A DNA stretch of 18,494 nt from JALZCH01 sp036400075 (GTDB lineage: Bacteria; Acidobacteriota; Blastocatellia; Pyrinomonadales; Pyrinomonadaceae), in contig DASWLV010000040.1 in assembly GCA_036400075.1 (NCBI GenBank), positions 1 to 18,494 of the forward strand, written 5' to 3'. Below, piece by piece: positions 15,862 to 18,494 of the stretch (its first letter is position 1; the number at the start of each line of letters is the position of its first letter). Both the position numbers and the translations under genes were made by a program. Under the pieces are notes generated by a model. That model was not told the origin of the DNA and searched no databases. It saw only the letters and a list, made by a program, of their open reading frames with translations.

Positions 15862-16350
15862 TTATTTAATAGGATTCCATTCAAAGCCAACATCTTCACA
15901 CTCGATTAACCATTCCGCGCCATTTCTGAATTCTATTTCATGTAATACAAAACTATTTTCTGATAGTCGAATTTCATCCCACAACCAGTCACCATGATTT
16001 TGCTGTGGATTGAGAGTTACAAATGAATAATTTCTGACATTTTTATAACTCAAATCCAAATAACCGTCGTGATACGCACCTAGTAAACGAACTTCGATCT
16101 GCAATAAGCGATTTTCCCGCCTTTCGCCGGATGCCGATTCAAAAAGTTTTAGATATTCAACCCAAGAATCGTGCGGGCATTTATGATCATTCGGATTTAA
16201 ACGCCAATCTGCCAAAGCAAATTCACGGGCTGCAACGGGCAAATTATTTGCGATTGAATCTAAATATGCGCGATATTCTTGATAACGAAAATCAACCTGC
16301 GGGAAAGCACGCGGATTTTCCTTCGTAAAGTCCTTCTCCAAGATAAACAC
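15862..16350 (-). CDS. Uncharacterised 162-aa protein
   Basis: I do not recognise a characterised family. The product is soluble, acidic and aromatic-rich, with no signal peptide or membrane helix. Recognisable phrases are FRYQEYRAYLDSI, GAYHDGYLDLSYKNVRNYSF, GDWLWDEIRLSENSFVLHEI and GAEWLIECEDVGFEW; the last two look like a beta-rich C-terminal domain with conserved Trp and acidic residues. The assigned start is a GTG, 2 nt after the stop of the synthase gene; a nearby in-frame TTG is possible. The coding sequence is visibly more AT-rich than its neighbours, which may indicate later arrival in the operon. It sits between the synthase and carrier genes with 2-nt gaps on both sides, so it is almost certainly co-transcribed. 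Confidence 0.7.
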   Translation of the reverse strand: MFILEKDFTKENPRAFPQVDFRYQEYRAYLDSIANNLPVAAREFALADWRLNPNDHKCPHDSWVEYLKLFESASGERRENRLLQIEVRLLGAYHDGYLDLSYKNVRNYSFVTLNPQQNHGDWLWDEIRLSENSFVLHEIEFRNGAEWLIECEDVGFEWNPIK

Positions 16351-16352
16351 GA

Positions 16353-17474
16353 TTATCTTCGCTCCGATTTTTCGTACTCGGCTTTTAATAAAGTCATAAA
16401 CTCGTCACGCCGTTCAAACAAACGTTTCGGCTGGCGTGGTTCGTGCCGCGCGAGTGCATAAGCCGTAATTAAGGGCAACGCCACAGTCGAATCAATGTAT
16501 GCAACAACCGCATCCGGCAATTTGTCGGGATCAACTTTTCCCCACGACACCGCCTCGGCGGGCGTTGCGCCGGATAATCCGCCCGTGTCCGGTCGGGCGT
16601 CAGTCACCTGCAAAAAGTAATCGTGACCTTTTTCGTCAATTCCCAAAACTTCCTGAATTTGCGGTTCGGTTTGCAGAGCGAAGTTTTTCGGGCTGCCGCC
16701 GCCGAGAATAAAAATTGCGGATTTTCCTCCCGCTTCTGTGTCGCCGTGAATCGCGCCGCGTTTGGCGGCGAGAACGATTGACGCGGTTTCGTTGACATCG
16801 AGATTCGGATTTAAAACTAATTTTCCGCCTTGCAATTCTTTGGCGGCGATGTTCATTCCGATTGACGAATCGCCGGGCGAAGAAGTGTAAACCGGCACGG
16901 CGTGTTCGTAACAGGCGGCAAGCAACGATTGATTTTTAATTCCGAGCATCGTTTCGCGCTCTCTCACGTATTTGCCGCAAAGATAATGAAACTCGGCGGA
17001 CGACATCGTTCGTTGGAATTCTTCTCCTTCAATCAAGCGACGGAAAAACGAATCCGTGTCGAGAAGAACCGAATAATCGAAAAAGATGTCGTAAATCCTG
17101 ACGACTTCTTCTTCGCGCAAAATGCGGTCGTCCAATTTCGCATCGCCCTGATGAAGACTTAAACCGATTCCGAAATGCGTGTCGTGATAAAGATTCGCGC
17201 CGGTCGAAATAATCCAGTCAATCATTCCGGCTTGGACAAGCGGAATCAAAGCCGAAATGCCCAAACCGGCGGGCGTCAGAGCGCCGGTCAGCGTGACGCC
17301 AATCGTCACGTCCGGCTCAAGCATCTTGCGGGTAAAAAGCTGACAAGCCTCGCGCAGACGCGCCGCGTTGTAAGCCATAAACGACTCGTCAATCAAATCC
17401 GCCAGCGCCGTATTAGCATCAATCGGCGTCGGCTGAATTCGCTTGCCGCTCAAAAATTTACTTTTTTGTTTCAT
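16353..17474 (-). CDS. Deoxyhypusine-synthase-like protein
   Basis: A 373-aa homologue of eukaryotic/archaeal deoxyhypusine synthase, an NAD-dependent aminobutyl-transferase that uses spermidine. The family core is plain: TLTGALTPAGLG (61-72), DWIISTGANLYHDTH (86-100), TSSPGDSSIGMN, LGGGSPKN with K263 at the position of the catalytic lysine of the human enzyme (GGGVVKHH), and SGATPAEAVSWGK (301-313). Bacteria lack eIF5A, so the product is unlikely to make deoxyhypusine; bacterial homologues have been linked to homospermidine/spermidine-type polyamine synthesis. Its ATG overlaps the 3' end of the broken protease gene (ATGA, 17471-17474), and 2 nt separate it from the next gene. The first ~53 bp recurs upstream at 18315-18370. 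Confidence 0.9.
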   Translation of the reverse strand: MKQKSKFLSGKRIQPTPIDANTALADLIDESFMAYNAARLREACQLFTRKMLEPDVTIGVTLTGALTPAGLGISALIPLVQAGMIDWIISTGANLYHDTHFGIGLSLHQGDAKLDDRILREEEVVRIYDIFFDYSVLLDTDSFFRRLIEGEEFQRTMSSAEFHYLCGKYVRERETMLGIKNQSLLAACYEHAVPVYTSSPGDSSIGMNIAAKELQGGKLVLNPNLDVNETASIVLAAKRGAIHGDTEAGGKSAIFILGGGSPKNFALQTEPQIQEVLGIDEKGHDYFLQVTDARPDTGGLSGATPAEAVSWGKVDPDKLPDAVVAYIDSTVALPLITAYALARHEPRQPKRLFERRDEFMTLLKAEYEKSERR

Positions 17475-17753
17475 TTTTCGATTAAAACGGTTTTGTTCAA
17501 ATAATCTATCGTCAAAACTGCGTCTATCAACATTTCCGCGCCGATTAATGCGTAATTGTGTTCGCTGGTAATTGCCGTAATTTCAAATTCATCGTCAAGC
17601 CAGCGAATCGTTAATCTGGTTGTTTCGGCGAGAAACTCGGTGTCTTCAACCGCTTTGAAATATTCTTGACCGTCAACTTCCAACTGAAATTTTGAAACCG
17701 TTTCGCGCGGAAGCATTATTGTTCCGGCAAAGCCGGTGTCAACTTCACAAGAT

Positions 17754-17761
17754 AACGATTC
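17754..17761. repeat. Target-site duplication, left copy
   Basis: AACGATTC, identical to 17917-17924, directly flanking the 155-bp element. One copy is part of the original protease codons for E-S-L. Confidence 0.88.
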
Positions 17762-17916
17762 GGTGTTGTATCAAATTTTATGCTCTGTGTTAACTCTCTG
17801 TGACTTCTCCGTGCTCTCTGTGGTGAAATTTCGCTTGAGAAAAACTCACCACAGAGAACACAAAGAAGTCACAGAGAGCCGCAGAGATTTCCGAGCATAA
17901 ATTGTGAAACATCACC
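17762..17916. mobile_element. MITE-like palindromic element, 155 bp, no coding capacity
   Basis: The ends are inverted repeats of 24 bp (17762-17785 and 17893-17916, starting GGTGWTGTWTCA) that match at 20 of 24 positions. Inside is a second inverted pair (17794-17826 with 17846-17878) matching at 30 of 33, made of CTCTGTG/CACAGAG words, around a 19-nt centre. The right half carries about six extra bases. The element is flanked by 8-bp direct repeats and splits a gene whose frame is exactly restored without it. It is too short for a transposase, so it would have been moved by an enzyme encoded elsewhere. An 8-bp duplication fits several IS families (IS66, ISL3, IS1595 among others), and I cannot choose between them. 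Confidence 0.87.
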
Positions 17917-17924
17917 AACGATTC
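17917..17924. repeat. Target-site duplication, right copy
   Basis: AACGATTC, the second copy of the 8-bp direct repeat bordering the element. The match cannot be extended on either side. Confidence 0.88.
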
Positions 17925-17994
17925 AAACTTACCATTTGCGAAAAACTCAAGATAAATAAGCGCTTGCAGGCTTTCGCTGACAGCTCCGTTAATT

Positions 17995-18243
17995 TTACCC
18001 ATTCGCTCGCCGAAAGCCTCCAAAGCTGTGCGCGAAAGTGTAACCGATTCTTTGCAAATAAAATTTATTGTCGGGCATTTCGCGGTGCGCTTTGTCCATT
18101 GTTTCGCGCGTTGTTTTGCCGACAAAATAACGCCCGCTTTCGGGTTCGATAGCAACAAACTTGCCGTTCTCGCCAGGTTCGAGCAATGCCTTTAAGTTTT
18201 GGTTGTAAAATTCTCTGCCTTTTTCAGCTAAACTTGTATCCAT
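17995..18243 (-). CDS. Uncharacterised 82-aa protein upstream of the protease gene
   Basis: A small soluble protein with no signal peptide. The N-terminal ~20 residues are helical and charged (MDTSLAEKGREFYNQNLKAL). A compact beta/alpha stretch follows: GKFVAIEPESGRYFVGKT, then ETMDKAHREMPDNKFYLQRIGY and a tail, FAHSFGGFRRANG. From memory, small proteins with the pattern FVAIE-x-SG-x-YF-x-GKT-xxx-A-xx-x-P-xx-x-F are often encoded just before small clan AA proteases, and that is the arrangement here (8-nt overlap); the role of such pairs is not established to my knowledge. The ATG at 18243 has no clear Shine-Dalgarno sequence; a small 7-bp hairpin (18256-18262 with 18276-18282) lies just upstream. 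It is now the first intact gene of the minus-strand operon. Confidence 0.75.
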   Translation of the reverse strand: MDTSLAEKGREFYNQNLKALLEPGENGKFVAIEPESGRYFVGKTTRETMDKAHREMPDNKFYLQRIGYTFAHSFGGFRRANG

Positions 18244-18289
18244 AATTATTACACCAACCGCTTTTCACATTTGGGAGCGGTTCTGCTCC

Positions 18290-18370
18290 TCATACGACAT
18301 CGGCGCGAGTTGAAATCAGCGTCGGCTGAATCCGTTTACCGCTCAAAAATCTGCTTTTTTGTTTCGCCAT
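18290..18370 (-). pseudogene. Truncated copy of the deoxyhypusine-synthase-like gene start
   Basis: From ATG at 18370 this reads MAKQKSRFLSGKRIQPT, then unrelated residues and a stop at 18290. The shared part matches the intact synthase start, MKQKSKFLSGKRIQPT, with one substitution and one extra Ala. At the DNA level 18315-18370 aligns with 17422-17474 with six substitutions in 50 aligned bases plus a 3-nt indel. Most differences are silent, so both copies were once under protein-level selection. Similarity stops at about codon 20. Confidence 0.82.
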
Positions 18371-18394
18371 AAATCAAGAAAATTAAAGTAAATT

Positions 18395-18493
18395 TTACGA
18401 TAAACGATTCGCATATTTGAAGCCAGCCGTTTTGTTTTGGGCGGCGGAAAATTTTGCTTGTATTTTTTCGATTTTGGCAGCACAATCAACCCG
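18395..18493 (-). CDS. Possible 3' end of a gene entering from the right edge
   Basis: On the minus strand a frame is open from the window edge and ends with TAA at 18395, reading 32 residues (ending TAGFKYANRLS) of helix-friendly composition. The stretch is too short to identify, and a second minus frame is also open here. Listed only as a possibility. Otherwise 18371-18494 shows nothing I can support. Confidence 0.2.
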   Translation of the reverse strand, partial: RVDCAAKIEKIQAKFSAAQNKTAGFKYANRLS

Positions 18494-18494
18494 C

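Larger units (their letters stand above)
17471..18002 (-). pseudogene. Retropepsin-like (clan AA) aspartic protease, interrupted by a MITE-like insertion
   Basis: The gene begins at the ATG at 18002, overlapping the stop of the 82-aa gene by 8 nt, and ends with TGA at 17471 overlapping the synthase ATG. A 155-bp element (17762-17916) plus an 8-bp duplication interrupts it after codon 29. Deleting those 163 nt gives one uninterrupted frame of 123 codons. In it MGKINGAVSESLQALIYLEF leads through NGKFESLSCEVDTGFAG to the existing C-terminal 81 residues. The catalytic motif is DTGF (D34), and the C-terminus (ALIGAEMLIDA, LTIDYLNKTV) matches the usual GxxLLxxxxLxID ending of small clan AA proteases (~120 aa). 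As it stands, translation from 18002 adds 41 element-coded residues and stops at 17790. No start codon precedes DTGF in the downstream part, so no active protease is expected. Confidence 0.9.

Noticed and set aside
17471..17716. 81-aa ORF as an intact small gene starting at the ATG at 17716
   Set aside because: The catalytic DTGF lies upstream of this ATG in the same frame, and no start codon exists before the stop at 17771; it is the C-terminal part of the interrupted protease.
17790..18158. 122-aa minus-strand ORF as an independent gene
   Set aside because: It starts inside the 82-aa gene in another frame and runs into the mobile element; only its part from 18002 is the 5' end of the broken protease.

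Overview
The window looks like part of an Acidobacteriota chromosome, perhaps of the Blastocatellia/Pyrinomonadaceae type. This is inferred from gene content: a very large TonB-dependent receptor with a carboxypeptidase-regulatory-like N-terminus, a secreted multidomain PIG-L deacetylase, BshC, beta-propeller BNR repeats and a bacterial deoxyhypusine-synthase homologue. Base composition is moderate with many C/G-ending codons. I saw no rRNA, tRNA or CRISPR array.

Plus strand, 1-14.5 kb: the 3' part of a BNR-repeat beta-propeller gene and its terminator; bshC; a TonB-dependent outer-membrane receptor with a good promoter and a strong terminator; then a three-gene unit made of a previously easy-to-miss 47-aa membrane protein, an SSF sodium:solute symporter and a secreted PIG-L deacetylase (symporter and deacetylase overlap by ATGA). 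An argininosuccinate-lyase-like gene and mutL follow. The receptor, symporter and deacetylase together suggest uptake and trimming of a (possibly acetylated amino-sugar) substrate, which is inference.

Minus strand, 18.4 to 14.6 kb: a tightly packed operon, in transcription order: an 82-aa unknown protein, a retropepsin-like aspartic protease (broken), a deoxyhypusine-synthase-like enzyme, a 162-aa unknown protein, a biotin carboxyl carrier-like protein and a HAD phosphatase. Every junction is either an overlap (8 or 4 nt) or a 2-nt gap, so translation is probably coupled throughout.

The most notable finding is at 17754-17924. A 155-bp palindromic, MITE-like element with 24-bp imperfect terminal inverted repeats sits in the protease gene between two copies of the 8-bp word AACGATTC. 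Removing the element and one copy restores a continuous 122-aa protease reading frame with an intact DTG active site. A second notable point is at 18315-18370, where the first ~50 bp of the synthase gene is repeated. The 82-aa/protease pair is therefore bracketed by two copies of the synthase start, as if it had been inserted there by recombination.

The gaps between genes hold several other long inverted repeats built from short tandem words (heptamers AACTATC/AACTGTA, a decamer CACGAACAAA, CTTTGCG-type words). One is a perfect 36-bp hairpin. They share an architecture with the mobile element but not a sequence.
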